Source of the DNA: Streptomyces meridianus
GTDB taxonomy: Bacteria > Actinomycetota > Actinomycetes > Streptomycetales > Streptomycetaceae
Length of the DNA stretch: 46,431 bases
Direction of reading: 5' to 3'
Assembly (NCBI RefSeq): GCF_023703325.1
Contig: NZ_JAMQGM010000044.1
Coordinates: 1-46,431, forward strand
This document shows, piece after piece, positions 8,131 through 15,166 of this stretch. The notes beneath the pieces are model-generated. The model did no database searches. It saw only the letters and a list, made by a program, of their open reading frames with translations, and was not told the DNA's origin. Position 1 is the stretch's first letter. Every line of letters begins with the position of its first letter. The translations under genes were made by a program, and so were the position numbers.

Positions 8131-9141
8131 CTATGGCGTCTCCTCACTCGCCTTCTCTCCACCGTCGACGCGAGATGGGCGATAGGCAGTGGACAACTCG
8201 GGCAGCTCCATCTGGGGCGCCGTGGGGGGCATTGACGACGGCTGCTCGCTGGTCGCGGCCGAGTTTCGTCGGTGCACGAGGTAGACGCCGGCGACACAGA
8301 CGACGAGACCGACGGCGCTGACCAGGCTGATCCGGTCACCGAACATGACGTATCCCCAAATCATCGTGGCCGGCGCCGTGAGATAGATGAGGCTGCTGAC
8401 ATAGGCAACGCCGTGCCGCTGGAGGATGATCCAGTACAAGCCGTATCCACCCATGGTGGAGAGAATGATGAGCCATGCGATGGCCAGCCAGAACTGACCA
8501 TCCGTTGACATGGGGGCTTGTCCGGTCCAAAGACCCACAACCGTGAAGAAGACCGCACTGGCGCCGCATTGCACCGCGAGCGAGTCAGAGAGCGAAGTGC
8601 GAAGGTTCGCCTTGCGTTCGATGATCGTTGCCACGGTCAGGGCCACCATGCCTACGAAGGGAATGGCGTAGGCCCAGGTCGGCACTCCAGGGCGCAGCCC
8701 GAGGTCTCCACTGATGACCACGCCGACACCCAACAGCCCGATGGCCAGACCGGCCCACTTGCGCAGAGAGATGTACTCACTCAACAGGAGGCTGGCAAGC
8801 GTGCTGGCCAGCACTGGTTGCAGAGCGTCCACGAGCGAGACGATCCCGCTGGTCACCCCCAGCTCCACCGCCTTGAACATGCTGAACAGATAGATGCTCT
8901 GAGAGAAGATGCCGAGCAGCGCAAGCACTGCGACTTCACGGAGGGTCAGCCGTCGGCGCCTGATTACGAACTGCCAGGTCACCAGCAGGACACCTACGAC
9001 GATGAAGCGCCACATCAACAGGGTGACCGCACTGGAAACCGCGGTTCCGATGGCAGCTCCGATGAAGCCGGAGCTCCACATGATCACGAAGACTGCGGCG
9101 ACGACCGGTTGAGCCTTGAGTCCTGCACGTAGCCCATCCAA
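8131..9141 (-). CDS. EamA/DMT-family exporter, probably 10 membrane helices
   Basis: 336 residues with two EamA repeats: helices from about residue 13 (VVAAVFVIMWSSGFIGAAIG) to about 300, and a polar C-terminal tail of about 40 residues. Each repeat has the usual Pro/Gly-rich helices (for example ALQPVLASTLASLLLSEYIS at the end of the first half and YLTAPATMIWGYVMFGDRIS near the end of the second). Family members move small metabolites and amino-acid-like compounds across the inner membrane. Start is TTG at 9139-9141 with AAGGAG 8 bases upstream; a nearby ATG is out of frame. It is divergent from a TetR gene with a shared 76-base control region, which suggests inducible export of the cluster product. 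Confidence 0.88.
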   Translation of the reverse strand: MDGLRAGLKAQPVVAAVFVIMWSSGFIGAAIGTAVSSAVTLLMWRFIVVGVLLVTWQFVIRRRRLTLREVAVLALLGIFSQSIYLFSMFKAVELGVTSGIVSLVDALQPVLASTLASLLLSEYISLRKWAGLAIGLLGVGVVISGDLGLRPGVPTWAYAIPFVGMVALTVATIIERKANLRTSLSDSLAVQCGASAVFFTVVGLWTGQAPMSTDGQFWLAIAWLIILSTMGGYGLYWIILQRHGVAYVSSLIYLTAPATMIWGYVMFGDRISLVSAVGLVVCVAGVYLVHRRNSAATSEQPSSMPPTAPQMELPELSTAYRPSRVDGGEKASEETP

Positions 9142-9158
9142 GATCTCGACTCCTTGCA

Positions 9159-9178
9159 GGTATACACACCGGTTTACC
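9159..9178. promoter_or_regulatory. Second copy of the operator-like dyad, between exporter and TetR genes
   Basis: GGTATAC and GTTTACC arms flank ACACCG at 9159-9178. Fourteen of the first 15 bases match the site at 7986-8000. It lies 18 bases upstream of the exporter start and 40 bases upstream of the TetR ATG, so one bound dimer could control both genes. A possible further half-site, CATACC followed by GGGTGTAAC, lies at about 9191-9208. Confidence 0.55.
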
Positions 9179-9217
9179 TAGTGACGTAAGCATACCGTTG
9201 GGTGTAACGTCAAGGGC

Positions 9218-9838
9218 ATGAGCGAGGACGGCAGCGCGGCAAAGCGGCCGGGAAAGCGTCGTGATGTGCAGCACCAGACGCCAGCCGGCCTGAAGATCCT
9301 GGAGACCGCTTCGCGGCTCTTCTACGAGCAGGGCATACGCGCTGTCGGCGTTGACACCATCGCCGAGGAGTCCGGCGTCACGAAAAAGACGATCTACGAC
9401 CGATTCGGCTCCAAAGAAGATCTGATCCTGGCTTACCTCCGCGCTCGCGACGGGTTGTGGCGATCGACCCTTGTCCAGCACATGAACGGCATCGACGGCC
9501 CTGCAGAGGACAAACTGCTCGCCACGTTCGCGGCTCTGCGGAGCTGGATGCAAGAGCGCAACCCCCGTGGCTGTGCCTTCGTTAACGCCTACGTCGAACT
9601 ACCTCAGGACCACGCCGGCCAGGAGATCGCGCGCGATCAGAAGGCTTGGCTGCACGCTTACCTGGGTGATCTGGCTGCTGAAGCAGGAGCCAAGGAGCCG
9701 GAGCGGCTCGCCAGCCGTCTGCTGATCCTGCATGAAGGTGCCTGCATCGCCAACTCAATGCGCTCCGTCGAAGACGCTGCCGACCTTGCCGAACAAATGG
9801 CCGCTGTCCTGATCCGGGAAGAACTCAGCGCCTCTTGA
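9218..9838 (+). CDS. TetR/AcrR-family transcriptional regulator
   Basis: 206 residues. The N-terminal HTH is clear at about residues 22-68: ILETASRLFYEQGIRAVGVD, then TIAEESGVTKKTIYDRFGSK and DLILAYL. The C-terminal ligand domain (about 80-200) includes MQERNPRGCAFVNAYVELP, common in this subfamily, whose members often control a divergent transporter. The ATG at 9218 follows a short AAGGG. The two matching dyads at 7987 and 9159 are candidate operators, so the regulator probably represses itself, the exporter and the oxygenase-led unit. An insertion sequence begins 65 bases after its stop. Confidence 0.9.
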   Translation: MSEDGSAAKRPGKRRDVQHQTPAGLKILETASRLFYEQGIRAVGVDTIAEESGVTKKTIYDRFGSKEDLILAYLRARDGLWRSTLVQHMNGIDGPAEDKLLATFAALRSWMQERNPRGCAFVNAYVELPQDHAGQEIARDQKAWLHAYLGDLAAEAGAKEPERLASRLLILHEGACIANSMRSVEDAADLAEQMAAVLIREELSAS

Positions 9839-9900
9839 GTCTGCCTGATCGAAGCTGAAGGTAGGCGGCGCTCATCAATCGATGACGCCACTGCCCGACA

Positions 9901-9929
9901 TTAGAGGCTGTTGTCTTTCCGTACTTGAT
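9901..9929 (+). repeat. Left end of the insertion sequence: TTA target duplication plus inverted repeat
   Basis: TTA at 9901-9903 is followed by the inverted repeat GAGGCTGTTGTC. It mirrors the right end at 11511-11539. Confidence 0.75.
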
Positions 9930-10015
9930 CGCTGACTTTTTGCTGGTCAGGCATGGTGTCGTGGGTTTCGTGGCATGCAGGACACGTTGTGTCGTTGCGG
10001 TCGTGGAGGTTCGGG

Positions 10016-10519
10016 ATGCCGTCGGTGGTCGGGCTGCTGGAGGAGCGGGAGCGCGGTGCCCGGGAGCGGGTTGAGGCTTTGCGTGAGGAAGTCGACCGGG
10101 TTCGTGCCGAGTTGCGTGACGCGGAGCTTTTCTGGGAGCGCTTCGTGACGGCGCGAGAGGTTCTGGCCGAGGTGGTGGCTGGTCCGGTTGGTGGCGGTCT
10201 CGAGGAGGTTGCCGCGGCGACCGCGGCGCCGGTGTCGGGAGACGGTGCCGTGCCGGGGGCGATCGTGCCGGTGTGGAGTGAGGGCCTTGGGGTGTCGGTG
10301 CTGTCACCCGCCTATCAGCGGATCATGGGGATCCTGGCCGGCTCGGGGGCGGCGTTGGTCTGCCGGGAGATCGCTTCGGAGCTCGGGCTGGAGCCGGTGC
10401 CGGCGAAGGTCGAGGGAGTGCGCTCGAAGTCGAACCGGCTGGCGGACCGGGGCTGGCTGGTCAAGGAGGGCTCGGGGCGGTTCACGCTCGCGCCGGGGCT
10501 GCGAGGCGGCGGGTCATGA
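10016..10519 (+). CDS. IS passenger protein with coiled coil and winged-helix-like domain, function unknown
   Basis: 167 residues from the ATG at 10016, chosen because GGAGG lies 6 bases before it; the frame is open further upstream without a better start. Residues 5-60 form a charged heptad-like helix (GLLEERERGARERVEALREE), and residues about 98-165 look like a winged helix (YQRIMGILAG, CREIASELGLEPVP, KSNRLADRGWLVKEGSGRFTL). I do not recognise a named family. It lies wholly inside the insertion sequence ends and its 3' end overlaps the transposase 3' end by 38 bases in antisense. It may be a DNA-binding accessory or regulatory factor of the element; that is inference. Confidence 0.7.
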   Translation: MPSVVGLLEERERGARERVEALREEVDRVRAELRDAELFWERFVTAREVLAEVVAGPVGGGLEEVAAATAAPVSGDGAVPGAIVPVWSEGLGVSVLSPAYQRIMGILAGSGAALVCREIASELGLEPVPAKVEGVRSKSNRLADRGWLVKEGSGRFTLAPGLRGGGS

Positions 10520-11426
10520 GCATGGTCATTGACCAGAGGATCATCACCTCGCTCGTGTCGGGGCGGCGTTCGTAGTCGCGGGCCAGGCGGCGTGAGCGCA
10601 TCAGCCACGCGAACGTGCGCTCCACCACCCACCGTCGCGGCAGGACGACGAAGCCGGCGACGTCGTCACTACGTTTGATCACCGTGACGACCAGGTGCAG
10701 GGCGGCCAGGGCCCAGGTGATCAGGGTGCCGGTGTAGCCGCCGTCCGCCCACAGTCTGGCGATCGTGGGGAAACGGTCGCGCAGGACGGGCAGCATGTCG
10801 GCGGCCGCCTGGCGGTCGGTGACCGAGCCAGCGGTCACGTTGATCATCAACAGCACGCCGGTGGTGTCGCAGATCAGGTGCCGGCGCCTGCCATTGATCT
10901 TCTTCCCGCCGTCGTAGCCCCGGCTGGTGGAGCCGACGACCGCGTCTGCCTTCACGGACTGCGAGTCGATCACCGCTGCCGTGGGTTCCGCGTCCCGCCC
11001 CTGTGCCTCGCGGACCGTGCCCCGCAGCCGGTCGTGGAGCTCGGCGACCAGTCCGGTCTCCCGCCAGCGGCGGAAGAAGGCGTAGACCCGGTGCCAGGGC
11101 GGGAAGTCCACGGGCATCGCGCGCCACTTGATGCCACCGTCGACCACGTAGAAGATCGCGTCCAGCATCACGCGGTGGCAGTAGCCTTCCGGCCGTCCGC
11201 CCCGCCCCTCCATCCACGCCGGAACCGGCAGTAGCGGCCGGATTCTCTCCCACTCGGCATCGGTCAGGTCCGTGTCATAGGCCCGGGCACGATCAGGCCG
11301 GTCGGCGGCGTTCCCGAACCGGTGAGCGAGGCAATCGCACGACACGTCGGACGAGTTGAAGTCCACGGGCGTCAGCACGTACAACAAGGACAACAGGGCC
11401 TCCGGGCGCATTCGGTGTCTCAGCAA
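10482..11426 (-). CDS. IS5-family transposase
   Basis: Up to 314 residues. The family N-terminus DLTDAEWERIRPLLPVP begins at about residue 53 and is followed by GGRPEGYCHRVMLDAIFYV, GIKWRAMPVDFPPWHRVY and the DDE residues in AAVIDSQSVKAD, LWADGGYTG and RRWVVERTFAWLMRSRRLARDYE. The catalytic triad is intact. The start is uncertain: the furthest start in the frame is a TTG at 11424-11426 with GGAG directly against it, and the first 50 residues do not look conserved, so translation may begin inside this stretch. It is convergent with the passenger gene. Confidence 0.88.
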   Translation of the reverse strand: MLRHRMRPEALLSLLYVLTPVDFNSSDVSCDCLAHRFGNAADRPDRARAYDTDLTDAEWERIRPLLPVPAWMEGRGGRPEGYCHRVMLDAIFYVVDGGIKWRAMPVDFPPWHRVYAFFRRWRETGLVAELHDRLRGTVREAQGRDAEPTAAVIDSQSVKADAVVGSTSRGYDGGKKINGRRRHLICDTTGVLLMINVTAGSVTDRQAAADMLPVLRDRFPTIARLWADGGYTGTLITWALAALHLVVTVIKRSDDVAGFVVLPRRWVVERTFAWLMRSRRLARDYERRPDTSEVMILWSMTMLMTRRLAAPARA

Positions 11427-11510
11427 CTCCGAACTGCACCAGGGGCCCTGTCTTCATGCACGACCGCCGCAAAATCACCCGCCCCACCAGCCACTTTCGA
11501 TCACACCGCA

Positions 11511-11539
11511 CTCAAGATCGATAGGACTACAGCTTCTTA
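11511..11539 (-). repeat. Right end of the insertion sequence: inverted repeat plus TTA target duplication
   Basis: Read on the minus strand the end starts GAAGCTGTAGTC and is followed outward on the plus strand by TTA at 11537-11539. Confidence 0.75.
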
Positions 11540-11861
11540 GCGATACTGCGTACGTTTCGATCTCTGTGACGAGACGTTGGTCTCGGAGGGGGCAGCGGCA
11601 ACAAGCTCCGACCGGCCTCTTGGTGGCCCGCATGCGTCGGAGCGGCAGGTGACGCTGCCGGTTGACGCCTACGGCCGCTCGCGTGCTTCGACAAGCCCTC
11701 GAGGTGATCCGCATCGATGCGGGCATGCCGACCACCCTCGGCCACCCTCGGCCACCCCCACTCACCCCCGGCTCGGCCTGCCGGCCCATCGTCAGTTTCG
11801 ACGGCTCCGAACCGGCTGACCAGGTACGATCACGGCTGTCCGCGATGCTCGAATAGGTCCG
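11540..11861. other. Gene-poor stretch with short tandem repeats
   Basis: No frame here has a credible start plus family character. Around 11737-11768 the unit GGCCACCCTC is repeated in tandem and runs into a C-rich tract. The segment may be debris beside the insertion sequence. Confidence 0.5.
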
Positions 11862-12425
11862 TCACTCCGCTTTGGGCAGGGTCGGGTGACCGGTGGGGTA
11901 GATGCCGATCGCGAACCCGTACATGGTTTCGCCGGACCTCGGCATCCGGTCGAACTCATCAACAAGTTCGGCCATCCGGTCCCAGAACTGAGAGGCCTGA
12001 TCCTCCGAGATGCGCGCATGCCGGATGAAGCCCCAGAGCCTTCCCTGCTCGAACGCCTTCGCGGACTCGCGTGCAGCCACCTCGAAGTCGTTGAAGTCGC
12101 CCGGCACCCCTTCTCCAGCCGATGATGGCTCCGCTGCCACGTGGAACATGCGCGCGGTGCGCCCGTAGAAGCGCTCCTCGATCGCCCGCACCTTCCGTGT
12201 GCGCACCACTTGGAGCAGGCCGTTGCGGGTGAGCACGTCCACGTGGTGCGCGACCGTGCTCTTGGGGCGCTCGACCGCGGTCGCGAGGTCGGTGACGGTC
12301 GCGGCCCGCTCGTGGAGGAGCTGCAGGATCGTGGTGCGGAGCGGATGGCCGATGGCCTTCACCTGGGCCGGCCTGGTCAGGGCCATCCGGTCGGCCAGCT
12401 CGTAATCCGGGGGGTTGTCGACCAT
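11862..12425 (-). CDS. ArsR-like winged-helix transcriptional regulator
   Basis: 187 residues from the ATG at 12423-12425; the frame extends further upstream but through the divergent gene. Residues 20-75 are a winged HTH of the ArsR/HTH_20 type (VKAIGHPLRTTILQLLHERA, VTDLATAVERPKSTVAHHVD, LTRNGLLQVVRTRKVRAIEE). The C-terminal 100 residues contain a helical segment (FNDFEVAARESAKAFEQGRL) typical of regulators with a small effector domain. No metal-binding Cys cluster is visible. It is divergent from a dienelactone-hydrolase-like gene, with a GAACA/TGTTC dyad between them. Confidence 0.82.
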   Translation of the reverse strand: MVDNPPDYELADRMALTRPAQVKAIGHPLRTTILQLLHERAATVTDLATAVERPKSTVAHHVDVLTRNGLLQVVRTRKVRAIEERFYGRTARMFHVAAEPSSAGEGVPGDFNDFEVAARESAKAFEQGRLWGFIRHARISEDQASQFWDRMAELVDEFDRMPRSGETMYGFAIGIYPTGHPTLPKAE

Positions 12426-12450
12426 GGAAGAACAGACTAGCATCCCGGAA

Positions 12451-12470
12451 TGTTCCAAAAGAGTCGAACA
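12451..12470. promoter_or_regulatory. Dyad in the divergent promoter region, candidate operator
   Basis: TGTTC at 12451-12455 and GAACA at 12466-12470 form perfect arms separated by 10 bases, and GGAATGTTCC (12448-12457) is itself nearly palindromic. The site lies between the regulator start (12425) and the hydrolase start (12493), so self-regulation is plausible. Confidence 0.4.
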
Positions 12471-12492
12471 ATGGGCGAGGGAAACCGCTGAC

Positions 12493-13062
12493 ATGGCCGA
12501 AGTGCTGCTGTTCCACCACATCCAGGGCCTGACCGACGGAGTGCATGCCTTCGCCGACGGCTTGCGACAGGCCGGGCACACCGTGCACACGCCCGACCTG
12601 TTCGACGGCCGCACGTTCGGCAGCATCGAGGAGGGTTTCGGATTCGCGCGTGATACGGGGTTCGACGCGATCCGTGAGTGCGGCGGCGCCGTGGCCGACG
12701 AACTAGGCCCCGGGCTCGTCTACGCCGGGTTCTCCTTCGGCGTGACGATCGCCCAGCGGCTTGCGCAGACCCGTCCCGGTGCCCGCGGGGCGCTGCTCAT
12801 GGATTCCTGCATCCCCGTCGCGGAGTTCGGGGAGGCGTGGCCGATGGGGGTGCCGGTGCAGATCCACGGCAAGGAGGGCGACGAATTCTTCAACGAGGAC
12901 CTGCCGGCCGCACGCGGGCTCGCCGGCTCCACGGCGGCCGCCGAGCTCTTCGTCTATCCGGGCGACCAGCACCTTTTCGCCGATGCCTCGCTCGACGCGT
13001 ACGACCCGGAGGCAGCCGCGCTGCTCATGGAGCGGGTGCGGGCGTTCCTTGCCTCCGTCTGA
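12493..13062 (+). CDS. Dienelactone hydrolase family protein with Ser nucleophile
   Basis: 189 residues from the ATG at 12493, whose downstream sequence AEVLLFHHIQGLTDGVHAFA is the family N-terminus; a longer frame from 12415 overlaps the divergent regulator. It is an alpha/beta hydrolase: the nucleophile elbow is GFSFGV, the acid lies near KEGDEFF and the His is in YPGDQHLFAD. Classical dienelactone hydrolase has Cys at the elbow (GYCxGG), so the Ser here suggests an esterase-like member of the family. The substrate is unknown. Its likely regulator is the divergent ArsR-like protein. Confidence 0.83.
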   Translation: MAEVLLFHHIQGLTDGVHAFADGLRQAGHTVHTPDLFDGRTFGSIEEGFGFARDTGFDAIRECGGAVADELGPGLVYAGFSFGVTIAQRLAQTRPGARGALLMDSCIPVAEFGEAWPMGVPVQIHGKEGDEFFNEDLPAARGLAGSTAAAELFVYPGDQHLFADASLDAYDPEAAALLMERVRAFLASV

Positions 13063-13264
13063 CCGCCGCAGCCCAGCCAACTGGCCCAGGCTTCGTCCTG
13101 AATGCGGAATGTTGAGTGACCGTATCGCGGCTATGTCCGTGCGCCTTGGCATCCGGAGCCCGCAGACGGGCCCCACGTACGCCTGTCCGTGCTGTGGTTA
13201 CCAGGCCCTGCCGGGCAGAGGCGATAAGACCTGTGCCCCGTGCGCTGAGGGCGATGGCCATAGC

Positions 13265-13289
13265 GGCGGCAAACCCCCCACCTGCCGCC
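13265..13289. terminator. Candidate hairpin between convergent genes
   Basis: GGCGGCA at 13265-13271 and TGCCGCC at 13283-13289 form a perfect 7-bp stem around a 12-base loop, between the ends of the hydrolase gene (13062) and the NrfD gene (13314). There is no clear U-tract. Confidence 0.35.
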
Positions 13290-13313
13290 ACCGAACAGGC
13301 AGGCTTGGCGGGC

Positions 13314-14288
13314 TCAGGCCGGCTTCTGCCGGCGTTCAGCGGCCTCCAGACGCTCGCGCTGCGGCACAACGGTGTACCGGGGGTCCTCGGCGGACGCCAC
13401 CCCGGCGTAGAACACGCCGAAGCGGGTGCACGCCGAACCGCACAGCAGCGCGGCTCCGCCCACGGCGGCCGCGAGGCGGCTGCGCCCGCCCATGAGCCCT
13501 GCAACGCCCATACCTGCTGCCGTGAGGGCCTGCGCGGCCCGCATCAGCCGGCCCGCTTTCCCGTCACGGTAGGCCTGCCCCACCAGGCCGAGCCGCCGCT
13601 CCATCACCCCGCCGATCGCCAGGTCCAGGGAGCCTCCCAGCAGGGCTGCCGCCCGGGCCGGGCCGTTGTCGTGCAAGGGGGACACCGCCAGCGCCATTCC
13701 GGAGGCTGCAGCCGTCGCCGACGCAGCAAACAGGTAGGGCAGTTCCCGGTAGGCGTCATGCCAGGCGGGTACGGCCGTGTCGGCGGCCAGCACACCGGTG
13801 TAGGTGGCCACCGCGGGCCCGAGGACAGCGGCCGCCAGCGTCGCCGCGGCTCCTGCCCGGGGGAGCCTGCCGGTCACCGCACTGGCCGCCGCCGCGCCCG
13901 CGGCCGGACCGTAGACGGCCAGCAGCCAGGAACCCACACTCATCGGCGAGGTGGGTTTGACCACGCGCAGCATGTTGACGAAGCGTTCCGGTTTGCCCAG
14001 GTCGTGGACCAGAGCGGCCGCCGAGAGGGACACCGCCCCGAGCGAGGACAGCTTCATCGCAGTGGCGAAAGCACGGCGCCCGGTCAGCTGCGCCCCGGCG
14101 GCGAGCACCGAGCCCGCCCCGGCCAGCCCGCCGAGGAAGAAGTAGCCGGCGATATCCCGTGCCTGCCACGACGGCGGCTTGATCACCGGCTTGCCGTAGT
14201 ACGAGGTGAAATCGGCGCGGGGAACCATGTGTTCCTCACCGCGCCTGCGGCGGCGCCGAGTGCGCGGTGCACCGTCCTGGGGGCTCAT
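13314..14288 (-). CDS. NrfD/PsrC-type membrane subunit of formate dehydrogenase
   Basis: 324 residues from the ATG at 14286-14288, which overlaps the FeS subunit stop as ATGA. After an Arg-rich N-terminus (RTRRRRRRGEEH) there are about eight hydrophobic segments starting with IAGYFFLGGLAGAGSVLAAG. LVHDLGKPERFVNMLRVVKP and SPMSVGSWLLAVYG are conserved loops of NrfD proteins, which hold the quinone site and lack heme. The protein would anchor the dehydrogenase and pass electrons to menaquinone. It replaces the cytochrome b subunit found in enterobacterial FdnI. It is the last gene of the three-gene operon. Confidence 0.88.
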   Translation of the reverse strand: MSPQDGAPRTRRRRRRGEEHMVPRADFTSYYGKPVIKPPSWQARDIAGYFFLGGLAGAGSVLAAGAQLTGRRAFATAMKLSSLGAVSLSAAALVHDLGKPERFVNMLRVVKPTSPMSVGSWLLAVYGPAAGAAAASAVTGRLPRAGAAATLAAAVLGPAVATYTGVLAADTAVPAWHDAYRELPYLFAASATAAASGMALAVSPLHDNGPARAAALLGGSLDLAIGGVMERRLGLVGQAYRDGKAGRLMRAAQALTAAGMGVAGLMGGRSRLAAAVGGAALLCGSACTRFGVFYAGVASAEDPRYTVVPQRERLEAAERRQKPA

Positions 14289-15166
14289 CCGGCAGACCTC
14301 CGAGATGTGAACGCAGCAGCAGCGAAAGACAGAACCGACCCTGCGACCAACGACAGCGCGGCAAGACCAGCGTGCTTCCACATGGCCGGCAGATCACGAG
14401 TCGTCACAACGGGATCCGGCGGGAGACCGTAGACCTCCGGCTCGTCCAGCAGCAGGAAGAAGGCGCCGTCGCCGCCGACACCGTCCTCCGGGTCGTGCCC
14501 GTAGAGCCGGGCGTCCTCCACGCCGGCCCGGTGCAACTCATCGACCCGCAGCGCGGCGCGCTCGCGCAGTTCGTCGAGTGGTCCGAACTGGATGGACTCC
14601 GTCGGGCAGGCCTTGGCGCAGGCGGGTTCCTGGCCGGCGCCGAGCCGGTCATAGCACATGGTGCACTTGAACACCCGGCCGTCGTCCTTGCGCTGCTCGA
14701 TGACCCCGTACGGGCAGGCGGGCACGCAGTACCCGCACCCGTTGCAGATGTCCTCCTGCACCACGACCGTGCCGAATTCGGTGCGGAACAGCGAGCCCGT
14801 GGGGCACACGTCGAGGCAGGCGGCGTGCGTGCAGTGCTTGCACACGTCGGACGACATCAGCCAGCGCAGCTCCGTGCGTCCTTCGGGCTCAGGTGATTTC
14901 GCCGCAGGAGCGTCCTGCTCGATGAAGGCCACGTGACGCCAGGTGGAAGCGCCCAGCCCCTCGCTGTTGTCGTAAGACATGCCGGTCAGCGACATGCCGT
15001 CCTCAGGAATCGCGTTCCACTCCTTGCACGCGACCTCACACGCCTTGCAGCCGATGCAGACCGACGTGTCCGTGAAGAAGCCGACACGCGGCGGATGCCC
15101 GTCATGGCCGGCATCTCCCGCAGGGTCGTGCTGCGGACCGGACAGCTGGCGATGAATGTCGGTCAT
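14285..15166 (-). CDS. Formate dehydrogenase iron-sulfur subunit
   Basis: 293 residues. Four Cys clusters for 4Fe-4S centres are visible: CIGCKACEVAC (about 37), CKHCTHAACLDVCP (about 109), CNGCGYCVPACPYG (about 142) and CTMCYDRL with CAKACP (about 168-190). A single hydrophobic segment, LAALSLVAGSVLSFAAAAF (about 268-286), lies near the C-terminus, as in FdnH-type beta subunits that are tail-anchored. Both gene ends overlap the neighbours by ATGA, so the three subunits are translationally coupled. Confidence 0.92.
   Translation of the reverse strand: MTDIHRQLSGPQHDPAGDAGHDGHPPRVGFFTDTSVCIGCKACEVACKEWNAIPEDGMSLTGMSYDNSEGLGASTWRHVAFIEQDAPAAKSPEPEGRTELRWLMSSDVCKHCTHAACLDVCPTGSLFRTEFGTVVVQEDICNGCGYCVPACPYGVIEQRKDDGRVFKCTMCYDRLGAGQEPACAKACPTESIQFGPLDELRERAALRVDELHRAGVEDARLYGHDPEDGVGGDGAFFLLLDEPEVYGLPPDPVVTTRDLPAMWKHAGLAALSLVAGSVLSFAAAAFTSRRSAG

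Larger units (their letters stand above)
9904..11536. mobile_element. IS5-family insertion sequence, 1633 bp, with passenger gene
   Basis: Imperfect inverted ends (9904-9928 and 11512-11536) share the outer pattern GA-R-GCTGT-W-GTC and about 18 of 26 positions overall. A TTA triplet abuts both ends (9901-9903 and 11537-11539), consistent with a 3-bp target duplication as seen in TNA/YTA-type IS5 groups. The element carries a full-length DDE transposase on the minus strand and a second gene on the plus strand, which makes it longer than simple IS5 elements. No internal break is visible, so it may be active. Confidence 0.85.
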
